A stretch of 64,000 nucleotides of DNA. It comes from Coleofasciculus sp040219735. GTDB lineage: Bacteria; Cyanobacteriota; Cyanobacteriia; Cyanobacteriales; Coleofasciculaceae. The DNA lies in assembly GCA_040219735.1 (NCBI GenBank), contig JAVJRX010000100.1, one strand, 5' to 3'. A program made the translations under genes and the position numbers. Position 1 is the stretch's first letter. Each line of letters starts with the position of its first letter. Under the pieces are notes generated by a model that was not told where the DNA came from, did not search any database, and saw only the letters and a list, made by a program, of their open reading frames with translations. This document shows positions 25,199 through 33,820 of this stretch, one piece after another.

Positions 25199-27928
25199 TC
25201 ACGAGATACGCGATGATTGCTTATAGAGAACACTGGCTTCCTGAAAATATCCCTGACTGGTTTTGATATTCGCTAAGGCATGAAGAATTGATGCTTTGAC
25301 TGCTTTATCCTCTAACGGGCATAATTCCAACGATTTTTTAAGATGTTCAACTGCTTGATCAATATCACCCAGAAACTGTTCAGCAACAGCCAAGTTATAT
25401 AAAATACAATAATCTTCAGCAATTACCAAAGTTTCTTTGCAAATTTTTACGACATCATGCCATCGTCGGTTATAATGATTCCACCAGTTGGCTATAGTCG
25501 AGCATGTTTTGACTACAATTTTATTTTCTTGTCCTATAAATGCTAATCGATGAATTTCTAAAATTTTCCCCTCTAATGTGTTATTGAAAATTCTGTAAAA
25601 CTCGCTTGGAGGATCTAATAAGACAGGAATATTCCCCATCCAAAGGAGTTCCATCCTATCTACTTCTTCCCACCAAAGATGATACAGTATATTAGCCGCG
25701 TGCCTGTGCAAATTTTCCGCATCTTCCGGCAACTCCAGAGGCAAAATACGCGGTACTCTTAATGATTCATCAGGACTAACTTCCAACAATCCCAACGCTA
25801 TCGCCCGATTAATGTATTCATCCACATTATTCAGGGCGGGTTTCGCTTCAGAGTTATCGGTATTTCCAGTAAGTTTGTCCCTAAACCCGCCCCTACAAAC
25901 GGCAATAAACGCCTCCCTCGGTACGGGTAACTCAAACACCAATCCCCGCGATAACATTTCCCGCATCGGCTGATCTATTTGTTTCAGGAGTTCCTTTGCC
26001 AAAACCTTTTCTCTTAACTCCACCGGATCAGCTTCCAAACGTGCCAAAATCTCCGCCACTGTATTCTTTTCCCCCCTATTTAAAGCAAGCTGGGGAGACT
26101 CTAAATTCAATAACACCTTATCCAACCATTCCAATAAGCGAGGATTCCCATCCGCCAATCGTTGCGCCTGCTCCTGTAACGCCTCATCTACCTGAGATTC
26201 AGAACCAAATGCAGTGAGGCGATTACACTTTTTTTGCAAATCTGCCCCCCGCAGCGAATCCATTTTTTGCTTGTAAAAATACTGTAACTGGCTGGATTCA
26301 AAATCGTAACGGCAGGTAATAATTAAGCGATGAGGGGCATAATTATCTTGAATTGCCCAGACTAACGCCTCTAAAACCTCTGCCGCTTCCGGTTGCAGCA
26401 CATACCCATCATTGCGGGATTCTAGATTCACCTCAAAATCATCTAAGACTAGCAAAAATGGCTTTTCTCCCCCTTGTGAAGGCAGGGCTAGGGGGGGATC
26501 TAACAACACTCGAAACACCCGCCGTAGCCGAAACTTCAATTCTTCTCTGTTATCCTGTAACGCTTCCCTTAATTCCCAACTATCTAACGCCGCCGCTAAC
26601 TTGTTCACTAGACTGGGTTCATCCACTCTCCCCACCCAAACCAATCGTTGAAATTCGGACAGGCGATCGCACAGTCTTGCTGCTAAACTACTCTTACCCA
26701 AACCACCCATACCATGAATCAATACCCCAATATCCTCAGATGGCGGTTTCAGCGCCCGTAAACAGTTTTGTAACTGACGACGACGCCCGACAAAACTTTC
26801 ACGAGTGGGGACTTTTACGGTTCCTGCGGTGTCTAGAAACTGTGTAGCAACAGTTGGTGGCGGTGCAGGGTTGCGCCCACGGGTTCTTACAGGTGTGACT
26901 AATGCCCCTGGCAACGTTTCCGCCGCATACAGCCGTAACAAATGCCAATCCCGTGCCTTATTTTTAATCAATTCTTGGTACGTCAGGGCAACGGCTTGTG
27001 TTAATGTCTTTCCGGCTGACAGCGCCTGATATAATGCAGCCGCCGCCGTTGTCGCCTCTTGATCTAAAACATTCTGTCCCCAACCCAAAACGGCTGTTAC
27101 GCCTAAGTTCAGCAATGCCTCAGCCATGGAAGGGATAGCCCCCGATTTCCCGGCTTGCCCTGTGCGACAACCAGAGAGGAATATCAGTTTGGGTAGTCGA
27201 AATTGTAGTTCTCTGGCAATATCTTCAGCGCTGGCAAGATAAGGTTCACCTATTTCCGTTTCTGTATAAAAGCGGGGTTCTCCATCAACAAAGGTAGCAT
27301 GACCTGTCAAATGCAAGACATCAAAATATCCCTCGCCGTAATCACCAACTAAATACCCCAACTCCGACAAACAGCCGCTTTCTTCTACCGTTAGCGATAA
27401 AGGTTGACGCGCTGTCGCTTTCAGGATTCGCCCCTCTTCCGCCTCAAAATCCAAGATGGGTGTTATCCCTAACGGTGAGGTTGCCATAAACAGGACATTC
27501 AGCGCCCGATTTTGGGGTGCGGCATCAATTTTCAGTTTCCGAGTATTCAATGATACCCAGCGTAGAGGAATAACCGCAGGCAGTTTCTGCACCAGGAAAC
27601 TATTGCTATCATGCAGCACTTCCCAGGGCAGATGTGCCAGTTGTTCGGCAGCGTTGATGGCTAAAATAATCTCCTCTCGGCGAGATTGATTCAGCAAACG
27701 TTGCAGAAAGCGATCGCTCCCATCTAACCAGTTGTATAATTTACGCCCAGTGATGGTATAAACAACCGCTAAACTAACGTAGTAATCTCGTTCGGCTAGC
27801 CCAATTAGGTCGGTGATTTCTGCCAGAGGGAGCGATCGCGTCTTATACTGATTGGGATTGTCAAAAAAATAACGCAGTTCTACGTCATTGTCCCCAACGG
27901 GTTTGAGGTCAAGGTGAAGGACTTGCAC
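25199..27928 (-). CDS. CHAT-NACHT-TPR protein, probably cut short by the IsrB element
   Basis: 909 residues. The N-terminal CHAT (caspase-like) protease has the catalytic dyad His210 (DVLHLTGHATF) and Cys253 (LIFLSGCRTG). A NACHT/STAND ATPase follows, with Walker A HGMGGLGKSS (405-414) and Walker B FLLVLDDFE (491-499), then a helical region and TPR repeats. The last TPR breaks off mid-helix (ASVLYKQSSRIS) three bases from the IsrB element's end hairpin, so the original C-terminus was probably lost. Two repeat sequences lie inside the frame (25833-25896 and 26471-26505). With the small gene upstream it forms a ligand-triggered conflict or cell-death type module. Confidence 0.85.
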   Translation of the reverse strand: MQVLHLDLKPVGDNDVELRYFFDNPNQYKTRSLPLAEITDLIGLAERDYYVSLAVVYTITGRKLYNWLDGSDRFLQRLLNQSRREEIILAINAAEQLAHLPWEVLHDSNSFLVQKLPAVIPLRWVSLNTRKLKIDAAPQNRALNVLFMATSPLGITPILDFEAEEGRILKATARQPLSLTVEESGCLSELGYLVGDYGEGYFDVLHLTGHATFVDGEPRFYTETEIGEPYLASAEDIARELQFRLPKLIFLSGCRTGQAGKSGAIPSMAEALLNLGVTAVLGWGQNVLDQEATTAAAALYQALSAGKTLTQAVALTYQELIKNKARDWHLLRLYAAETLPGALVTPVRTRGRNPAPPPTVATQFLDTAGTVKVPTRESFVGRRRQLQNCLRALKPPSEDIGVLIHGMGGLGKSSLAARLCDRLSEFQRLVWVGRVDEPSLVNKLAAALDSWELREALQDNREELKFRLRRVFRVLLDPPLALPSQGGEKPFLLVLDDFEVNLESRNDGYVLQPEAAEVLEALVWAIQDNYAPHRLIITCRYDFESSQLQYFYKQKMDSLRGADLQKKCNRLTAFGSESQVDEALQEQAQRLADGNPRLLEWLDKVLLNLESPQLALNRGEKNTVAEILARLEADPVELREKVLAKELLKQIDQPMREMLSRGLVFELPVPREAFIAVCRGGFRDKLTGNTDNSEAKPALNNVDEYINRAIALGLLEVSPDESLRVPRILPLELPEDAENLHRHAANILYHLWWEEVDRMELLWMGNIPVLLDPPSEFYRIFNNTLEGKILEIHRLAFIGQENKIVVKTCSTIANWWNHYNRRWHDVVKICKETLVIAEDYCILYNLAVAEQFLGDIDQAVEHLKKSLELCPLEDKAVKASILHALANIKTSQGYFQEASVLYKQSSRIS
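25833..25896 (-). repeat. Palindromic element copy 5 (in CDS)
   Basis: Read on the minus strand it starts tgtaggggcgggttt and ends aaacccgccct. It is translated in the CHAT-NACHT protein as GGFRDKLTGNTDNSEAKPAL, in the same left-arm frame as the copies at 3431 and 11148. Confidence 0.88.
26471..26505 (-). repeat. Second repeat type inside the NACHT domain
   Basis: On the minus strand a run ccccccctagccctg...caagggggag encodes DPPLALPSQGGEKP between VFRVLL and the Walker B strand. A similar cccctaacccccctt...gcggggg string lies at about 46839-46874 outside genes, suggesting a repeat that expanded into this loop. Confidence 0.55.
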
Positions 27929-27934
27929 AGTGGT

Positions 27935-28255
27935 TTAGTCTTCCAAGATTTGCCTAATTTCCTCAATTGTGGCATCTTTCAATAGCAATCGCCGATCCCC
28001 TTTAACTAGCAGTACCTTGTCTATTTTTTTCCCAGCTTTGCCTTTTTGGTATTCCTGATACCACTTGCGAATTTGTTCAGCAATGGTGATAGCACCGCCA
28101 ACAATCCCGACAATCGCGCCAATGGTGGCAATTGTACCTTCTTTATCCGGTTCGTCAGCCGTCTCCCAATGCCCTTCTAATCCGGGATGGGCGAATAAGG
28201 CTTCCGTTGCTGCGATCGCGTCTTGTCCTTGAATTTCAAATTGGATATCTGCCAT
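27935..28255 (-). CDS. Small transmembrane partner of the CHAT-NACHT protein (EACC1-like)
   Basis: About 106 residues from MADIQFEIQG. A short N-terminal alpha/beta segment of about 35 residues is followed by one glycine-rich membrane helix (41-60, TIATIGAIVGIVGGAITIAE) and a basic C-terminal part, KIDKVLLVKGDRRLLLKDATIEEIRQILED. The gene ends 6 bases before the CHAT gene starts, so the two are co-expressed. The layout of short alpha/beta unit, helix and GDRRLLLKDAT tail resembles effector-associated constant component 1 (EACC1) proteins described in NTP-dependent conflict systems. That assignment is by eye. Confidence 0.7.
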   Translation of the reverse strand: MADIQFEIQGQDAIAATEALFAHPGLEGHWETADEPDKEGTIATIGAIVGIVGGAITIAEQIRKWYQEYQKGKAGKKIDKVLLVKGDRRLLLKDATIEEIRQILED

Positions 28256-28603
28256 TGACTCTGATAGCAACTCTTACAGCTAAACTTTAGCAGGGATGAG
28301 GGCGGGTTTTGTTGTGCAGTTTGAGCTGTATCTCCTAACGTTAATCCCTAAACCCGCCCCTACATTGCACGGCTTCAAAGAAGCTGTTCGGCATTTAAAT
28401 TTTAATGCCAATAATGGCTCTCATTCTTGTAGTGCGAGCCTGTCAGCTCGCTACTAATACCCAATTTAAATTTACCGCCCTCTACATGATTACGGGTTTT
28501 AAACTGAATCGCACTGACTGGTATGCTGGTGGGCAATGCCCACCCTACGGTATATCAAAGGTTTTGGCGATCTCACAAGGCAAATTAGAGAGTGCCATTC
28601 ATT
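28256..28603. other. Intergenic region made of dispersed repeats
   Basis: It holds palindromic element copy 6 (28299-28363), a repeat at 28381-28470 that recurs with changes at 33885-33970, and a 41-base segment at 28526-28566 whose exact reverse complement lies at 46960-47000. No gene is seen. Confidence 0.8.
28299..28363. repeat. Palindromic element copy 6 (intergenic)
   Basis: Left arm agggcgggttt at 28299-28309 and right arm aaacccgcccctac at 28349-28362, upstream of the CHAT operon. Confidence 0.85.
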
Positions 28604-29965
28604 TTAAACTGCCGTTTCTGCCGTTTCCTCTGATAACTTCACCTCAGGTAATGGTAAATCTTGTGCTGGTATGTCTTCTACCCGTTGTGTCAAGAACGCT
28701 GCAATCACCATAAAGACACCGCCAATGACTATGGCTAAGAGGCGATCATTATCCAGAAGATTATCCATCACCCAGCCAAACCCCAAAGACACAGCAATCT
28801 GAGGTAACACAATAAAGAAGTTAAAAATGCCCATGAAAATGCCAGTGCGCTTGGGGGGTAAACCGCCAATGAGCATGGAATAAGGCAGGGTCAAAATACT
28901 TGCCCAAGCAATACCAACCCCCACCATGGACAGCAATAGCAGATATTGATTGTCCATCACCATCAGCGACATAAAACCTGCCCCACCGCAGAGGAGACAG
29001 AAGCTATGGGTGAGTTGGCGACTGGTGGCTTCTGCTATTCTCGGTAATAACACAGAGAAACCAAAACAAACGGCATTATAGAAAGCAATGCAAATTCCTG
29101 CCCATTCAATCCCATCGTTATAAAGTAATGATTGCTGATTTGTCGCGCCAAAAATATTCCAGGCGACGGCGGGGGGAAAGTACAGGAAAAAGCAAAACAT
29201 GCCTAACCAGGTAAAGCACTGCACCCAAGCTAATTGTTTCATCACCGGGGGTATTTCTTTGAACGCGATCGCGGCTTCTCGAATACTATTGATCAAACCC
29301 CCTTTTTCCTTTTTTTGCTTCTCAAAAGCTTCTAAGTTTTGCGGCGGATATTCCTCTGTAGAGAGAACTGTCCACAGTACCGTACCAAAGAAAAAGGCAG
29401 CACCAATATAAAAGGAGAATTTCACTGTCAGGGGAATCGCCCCTTCATTTCCACTGAGGGAGGGAATATGAAAGAGGTTATTTAAAATCCAGGGTAATGC
29501 CGAAGCACTAACAGCGCCTAAGCCAATAAACAGACTTTGCATGGCAAATCCCATCGTCCGTTGGCTTCTTGGCACTAAATCCCCCACAAACGCCCGAAAC
29601 GGCTCCATGCTGATGTTGACCGATGTATCTAAAATCCACAATAATCCGGCTGCCATCCACAGTGCCGATGAGTGAGGCATCGCAATCAGCGCGATCGAAC
29701 TCAGAATTGCCCCAATCAAAAAATACGGTCGTCGCCTACCCAGAGCTCCCCAGGTATTATCACTCATATTGCCAATAATCGGCTGCACGATTAACCCCGT
29801 CAGGGGGGCGGCTAGCCAAAGAATGGGAATTTGATGGGCATTTGCACCTAGATACTCAAAAATGGCGCTCATATTTGCCATTTGGAGTCCCCAGCCAAAT
29901 TGAATGCCGAAGAATCCAACGCTCATATTCCAGAGCTGCCAAAAATTTAATGGTTGTTTTTTCAT
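28604..29965 (-). CDS. MFS transporter, SLC45 (sucrose transporter-like) family
   Basis: 453 residues with 12 predicted membrane helices. The N-terminal LWNMSVGFFGIQFGWGLQMANMSAIFEYLG, the loop GNMSDNTWGALGRRRPYFLIGA between helices 2 and 3 (the MFS RxGRR signature) and the central cytoplasmic loop rich in Lys/Glu match SLC45-type disaccharide-proton symporters found in bacteria, plants and animals. It likely moves maltose, sucrose or a similar sugar across the inner membrane. The ATG at 29965 follows the repeat and TnpB-relic region. No sugar-metabolism gene is adjacent. Confidence 0.85.
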   Translation of the reverse strand: MKKQPLNFWQLWNMSVGFFGIQFGWGLQMANMSAIFEYLGANAHQIPILWLAAPLTGLIVQPIIGNMSDNTWGALGRRRPYFLIGAILSSIALIAMPHSSALWMAAGLLWILDTSVNISMEPFRAFVGDLVPRSQRTMGFAMQSLFIGLGAVSASALPWILNNLFHIPSLSGNEGAIPLTVKFSFYIGAAFFFGTVLWTVLSTEEYPPQNLEAFEKQKKEKGGLINSIREAAIAFKEIPPVMKQLAWVQCFTWLGMFCFFLYFPPAVAWNIFGATNQQSLLYNDGIEWAGICIAFYNAVCFGFSVLLPRIAEATSRQLTHSFCLLCGGAGFMSLMVMDNQYLLLLSMVGVGIAWASILTLPYSMLIGGLPPKRTGIFMGIFNFFIVLPQIAVSLGFGWVMDNLLDNDRLLAIVIGGVFMVIAAFLTQRVEDIPAQDLPLPEVKLSEETAETAV

Positions 29966-30082
29966 GAATCAGTTGTCTGTCCAACACTAGGCGATCGCTC
30001 ATCATCACCCGTTCGGGTTGATAACCCTGCATAGCCCGATCGCCTTCTATGATTACCGACTTTCTACAAGGAACATTTAATG

Positions 30083-30362
30083 TTGACACTCCCCGCTCTT
30101 GCATAGACGGGGATTCTGCTGACAGAGTAGGCTGTGGCAAAGCCCACAATCTCACTCTCGCTACGGTCGTCAAACACCGTCTACCCAGTCGGTTTAGGTC
30201 AATGCCTAACTTTCTGGCTACTTTTCTTAAAATGTTAGCACTGCCGTTTAAATCGGCATTTACAATCAAACCATCGCTACTACGATACAAGCCACGCTTT
30301 ATTCGTCTTCCTAGTGCTTTCCACCCGTCTGGTTTTTCACCAAACTTAGGCAGGGAGTCTTA
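30083..30362 (-). pseudogene. TnpB (IS605 OrfB) C-terminal relic with element right end
   Basis: Reading the minus strand from 30360 gives LPKFGEKPDGWKALGRRIKRG, then LYRSSDGLIVNADLNGSANILRKV, the zinc-finger-distal and RuvC-III part of TnpB, and RRCLTTVARVRLW. A stop precedes it and the N-terminal two thirds are missing, so it cannot be active. It ends with a hairpin (ccccg..cggggg) and gtgtcaac, the usual right end of cyanobacterial IS605-group elements, near 30083-30115. Such ends also carry the TnpB guide RNA, which may outlive the protein gene. Confidence 0.8.
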
Positions 30363-30713
30363 GATGTCAATCGTGCTACAATTATCCTTGTGCGCCAAGC
30401 TTTTGTTTTACAAAAATTCGAGGCTGCCATTAAGCCGAACGCGATCGCTTCCCTTACTGCCCCGCGAACCGTTAAGCGGACACTAACAAGCAACGTGCGC
30501 CCTTGACCAGGGGATCAGGTTAAGTTATAGAAAAATCTAATCATACCCACTAGAAATTCTAATCATTAAAGCGAAGCGTTAGGTCTAAACTCCCTTAAAC
30601 TTAAACTTAAGGAGACGAACGGATAACCGGGGGAACCGCATCTACAACTCTTTATCTCCTCCAAAAAATAAAAATAGAGATAAGAGTTCCCATAATAAAG
30701 CCCCAGCTATAAA
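30363..30713. other. Intergenic region before the PAS kinase gene
   Basis: About 350 bases with no supported gene. A plus-strand frame at 30366-30505 reads VNRATIILVRQAFVLQKFEAAIKP and looks like the tail of some lost protein, possibly transposon-derived. A purine-rich leader precedes the kinase start. Confidence 0.4.
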
Positions 30714-32627
30714 ATGCTAAATTTTTTACCGCCAACCCCAAGCACCGGGAGTCAGGCTTCCGATCCTTTTTTCGCGCTCTCGTTGGATATGCTGTGCGTG
30801 TTGGGGGAAGATGGTCATTTCAAGCAACTTAATCCCCGATGGGAGGAAATATTAGGCTTTACTCATCAGGAACTTTTAGCACAACCTTGGCTGGAATTGA
30901 TCCATCCCCAGGATCAACAGTTAACGCTCGCCAAGCTAGAATCCCTGACCCGGAATCAGACTGCACCGATCCGCTTGAAAAATCGCTGTCGTTGTGCTAA
31001 TGGATATTACAAATCGCTGTTATGGAATGTCTCAATCCACCCCGAAAACAAATTGATCTACGCTGTGGTGCGTGATCAAACCGAATGTAAGCAATCCAAG
31101 GAAGCATTACGTGAGAGTGAAGAACGCTTCCGTTGTCTGGTAGAAAATGTCAAAGACTATGCCATTTATATGCTAGACCCAGAGGGACGGGTCATCAGTT
31201 GGAATCAGGGCGCTGAACGGATTAATGGTTATCAAGAAGAAGAGATTCTCGGTGAACCTGCGTCTCGGTTTTATTTACCGGAGGATGTTAAAGCAGGTAA
31301 ACTAGAGCAAGCCCTAAAAATCGCGGCAGAAAACGGTCGGTTTGAGGACGAAAGTTACCGAGTCCGCAAGGATGGATCGATATTTTGGGCAAATGCAGTG
31401 ATTACAGCATTGTATGACAAAAAAGGGCAATTGCGCGGGTTTACTAAAGTAGTCCGGGACATCACTGAACGCAAACTGGCACAAGAAGCGCTGCAAAATG
31501 CTCATGATGACTTAGAAAAACGAGTGGCTGAACGTACCGCTGAACTACTGCAAGTCAATCAGCGACTCAGACGGGAAATTAAGGAACGTAAACAAGTCGA
31601 ACATCAACGGCGGCGATCGCAAGCCCAGTTGGAACAACAGACTCAGCAACTGCAAGACGCCCTGCAAAAGCTCAAACACACTCAAGCCCAACTCGTTCAC
31701 TCGGAAAAAATGTCGAGTTTAGGGCAATTAGTTGCGGGAGTTGCTCACGAAATTAACAATCCAGTTAACTTTATCTATGGTAACCTGAATTACGCTGAGC
31801 AATACTTTCAGGATATATTAGAGTTAGTTGAGCTTTATCAAGAATCCTTTCCCAAACCCTCAGCCAAAGTTCAAGAGCATATCGAGATCATCGATTTCAA
31901 TTTTATTACCACGGATCTGCCGAAGTTACTGCATTCGATGAAAGTGGGGGCGGATCGGATCTATCAAATCGTGCGATCGCTGCGGAATTTCTCCCATCTG
32001 GATCGCGCCGAGAAAAGCGTGGTGGATATTCATGAAGGGATTGATAATACTCTGTTGATTTTGCAAAGCCGCATCAAAGTCAAAGCAGGGCGAACCTCGA
32101 TCACTGTTGTCAAAAACTATGGCGACTTACCCTTGATCGACTGCTATGCGGGACAATTGAACCAAGTGTTTATGAATATTCTGTGTAACGCGATCGATGC
32201 TTTAGAAGAAGGATTAGACAAAGGTCTATTGGGCGACAGAACTTCATCTAAAAGCCCCACAATTCAGGTTAGTACGCAGGTGATTAACGAAAACTGGATT
32301 GCTATTCGGATTGCGGATAATGGTGTCGGTATTCCTGATTGCGTGAAGCAGCGACTGTTTGATCCTTTCTTTACCACCAAACCCGTTGGCAAAGGTACGG
32401 GATTAGGCTTGTCTATTAGTTATCAGATTGTGGTAGAAAAGCATGGCGGACATCTCAAATGCTTGTCATCACCGGGTCAGGGAACAGAGTTTATCATAGA
32501 AATTCCCATTGAACCTAATCTACAGCAGTATTGTTGCTCAAATCTTTATCAAAATCCGGTAGATTCACAGATTCGAGCATCTCAATCCTCAATTTCTGAT
32601 TCCTTAAATTCCATGGCATTAAAGTAA
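30714..32627 (+). CDS. PAS-PAS sensor histidine kinase (soluble)
   Basis: 637 residues with no membrane helix. PAS1 spans about 20-125 (FALSLDMLCVLGEDGHFKQLNPRWEEILGF), PAS2 about 135-255 (RCLVENVKDYAIYMLDPEGRVISWNQGAERINGY), followed by a coiled coil (about 258-335) and a HisKA domain with His345 (GVAHEINNPVNFIYGNL). The ATPase domain has NILCNAIDALEE, IADNGVGIPD and GKGTGLGLSISYQIV. It belongs to the large cyanobacterial class of cytoplasmic PAS kinases; no response regulator is next to it, so its partner is encoded elsewhere. Its kinase core closely resembles that of the kinase at 44.2-46.1 kb. Confidence 0.9.
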   Translation: MLNFLPPTPSTGSQASDPFFALSLDMLCVLGEDGHFKQLNPRWEEILGFTHQELLAQPWLELIHPQDQQLTLAKLESLTRNQTAPIRLKNRCRCANGYYKSLLWNVSIHPENKLIYAVVRDQTECKQSKEALRESEERFRCLVENVKDYAIYMLDPEGRVISWNQGAERINGYQEEEILGEPASRFYLPEDVKAGKLEQALKIAAENGRFEDESYRVRKDGSIFWANAVITALYDKKGQLRGFTKVVRDITERKLAQEALQNAHDDLEKRVAERTAELLQVNQRLRREIKERKQVEHQRRRSQAQLEQQTQQLQDALQKLKHTQAQLVHSEKMSSLGQLVAGVAHEINNPVNFIYGNLNYAEQYFQDILELVELYQESFPKPSAKVQEHIEIIDFNFITTDLPKLLHSMKVGADRIYQIVRSLRNFSHLDRAEKSVVDIHEGIDNTLLILQSRIKVKAGRTSITVVKNYGDLPLIDCYAGQLNQVFMNILCNAIDALEEGLDKGLLGDRTSSKSPTIQVSTQVINENWIAIRIADNGVGIPDCVKQRLFDPFFTTKPVGKGTGLGLSISYQIVVEKHGGHLKCLSSPGQGTEFIIEIPIEPNLQQYCCSNLYQNPVDSQIRASQSSISDSLNSMALK

Positions 32628-32660
32628 GTGAATTATGAGGAACAGTAAACAATAAACAAA

Positions 32661-32700
32661 TGACGTAGCTTGCTTCTCAAGGGAGCGAGTATGACAAATG
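32661..32700. repeat. Dispersed cgta(g/a)(c/t)ttgcttct repeat
   Basis: The string cgtagcttgcttctc..gggagcgagt followed by atgacaaatgac recurs at 60640-60680 and, as its left half with cctcaaacccttacata in front, at 47042-47075. It lies between two genes and is not coding. Confidence 0.65.
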
Positions 32701-32719
32701 ACGATCTACGACGATCTAC

Positions 32720-33172
32720 TTAGATGATCTTAAACTCTTTGAGTGCAGGCAAAAAGTTTCGGTTTTCATGACTAGGGCGCGTCAGTTTAATTAGGGCAAA
32801 GCGCTGGGCGGGAGTTAGGGCTTCCCACTGCTCAAGCGTGAGGGAAACATCAAATTCTTGGGCTTTAGTTTGAACATCGGATGGAATTGTCGCTGCTTCC
32901 ATCCAAGCTGGATTGGGTTCGATAGCAAGTTCTGAAGCGGGTTGACCTGTATAGTTTGTTACCAAGTCTTGTAAGTACTGCCGATAGACTTGGCTTTCGG
33001 GGGCTGTGGTTGCGGGCATTTCCACTAACGTCTGACGTTCTTGCTGGGTAAATTGATGCCAGTGGGCTAATTTAAGTTTAACGCCACAGGTGTCTAATTT
33101 CATTCGCACCTGCATAGGGATGCAGCGTAAGGAATCGACGAAATCTTTTTCAAATTGGAAGAAGTGAGTCAT
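32720..33172 (-). CDS. narM: Nitrate reductase-associated protein NarM
   Basis: About 150 residues from the ATG at 33172 (MTHFFQFEKDFVDSLRCIPMQVRMKLDTCGVKLKL). The family is confined to cyanobacteria and relatives; NarM is needed to make active molybdenum-containing nitrate reductase NarB. Conserved stretches LAHWHQFTQQERQTLVEMP and LTLEQWEALTPAQRFALIKL are present. An upstream ATG would add 28 non-family residues and is not preferred. narB and the nitrate uptake genes are not in the window, so the gene stands alone here. Confidence 0.88.
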   Translation of the reverse strand: MTHFFQFEKDFVDSLRCIPMQVRMKLDTCGVKLKLAHWHQFTQQERQTLVEMPATTAPESQVYRQYLQDLVTNYTGQPASELAIEPNPAWMEAATIPSDVQTKAQEFDVSLTLEQWEALTPAQRFALIKLTRPSHENRNFLPALKEFKII

Positions 33173-33352
33173 AGTAGGGGAGAAGCTTATGCGCCCAGAT
33201 TGTTCAGCTTTACGGCTAAATTTTACTCGCAAATGCTTCGCCCAGTCAAACGTCAAACGTCAAAATGGATTTATCTGGTGGGATAACCGATAATCTATCC
33301 ACCAAACCCGTCCTTAATCACCCCTACTACCTCAACTAGAAAAGCCGTTTTA

Positions 33353-33820
33353 CTAATGATTGTTTCTCGGTGCGGTGCGGCGAATAAGCCAATAACTAAT
33401 GGAGAGTGATAGAATAGCTAGGGCTAAACCAATAATTTCGATACCTTCTGTTTTTTCGAGGTTGAGAATGATAATTTTACGGGCGACAGCAATTAGGGAA
33501 GTGACGATAACGAGTTCAACTTGAACAACGTGCTTGCGGAGATAGGCAGTAATATTTTCTAGAATTTCCAGCGCAATCAGAATATTTAAGAATAGCCCAA
33601 AAACTTCAAACAAGCTTTCATTAAAGAAACCCACTGGTTCAACCAGCAGTTGTTTGGAGAGAACGATAATCAAATCGAACATTGCCACCAAGATGACGGC
33701 AATCATCACCAGAGACAAAATCTTGGAGACAATGCCCTCAACCTGTTCAATGGCGCCCAGAAATGTGTTGTCCCTACAATTATCTTTCAAGAGAAGGAGT
33801 AATTTTTTTAATCGCTGCAT
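33353..33820 (-). CDS. PsiE-family (phosphate-starvation-inducible E-like) membrane protein
   Basis: 155 residues with four membrane helices. The pattern fits the PsiE family: an N-terminal basic helix, ILSLVMIAVILVAMFDLIIVLSKQLL, LFEVFGLFLNILIALEILENITAYL, VQVELVIVTSLIAVARKIIILNL and a final helix. The charged run between helices 2 and 3, with a conserved Glu in LEILENI, is typical. The biochemical role of PsiE proteins is unknown; in E. coli the gene responds to phosphate starvation. No Pho box was sought in detail. Confidence 0.82.
   Translation of the reverse strand: MQRLKKLLLLLKDNCRDNTFLGAIEQVEGIVSKILSLVMIAVILVAMFDLIIVLSKQLLVEPVGFFNESLFEVFGLFLNILIALEILENITAYLRKHVVQVELVIVTSLIAVARKIIILNLEKTEGIEIIGLALAILSLSISYWLIRRTAPRNNH

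Noticed and set aside
28405..28713. Plus-strand frame of 102 residues between the CHAT operon and the MFS gene
   Set aside because: Made up largely of dispersed repeats and the antisense of the MFS 3' end.
30366..30505. Plus-strand frame VNRATIILVRQAFVLQKFEAAIK
   Set aside because: It could be a transposase tail, but too little matches any family I know to name it.
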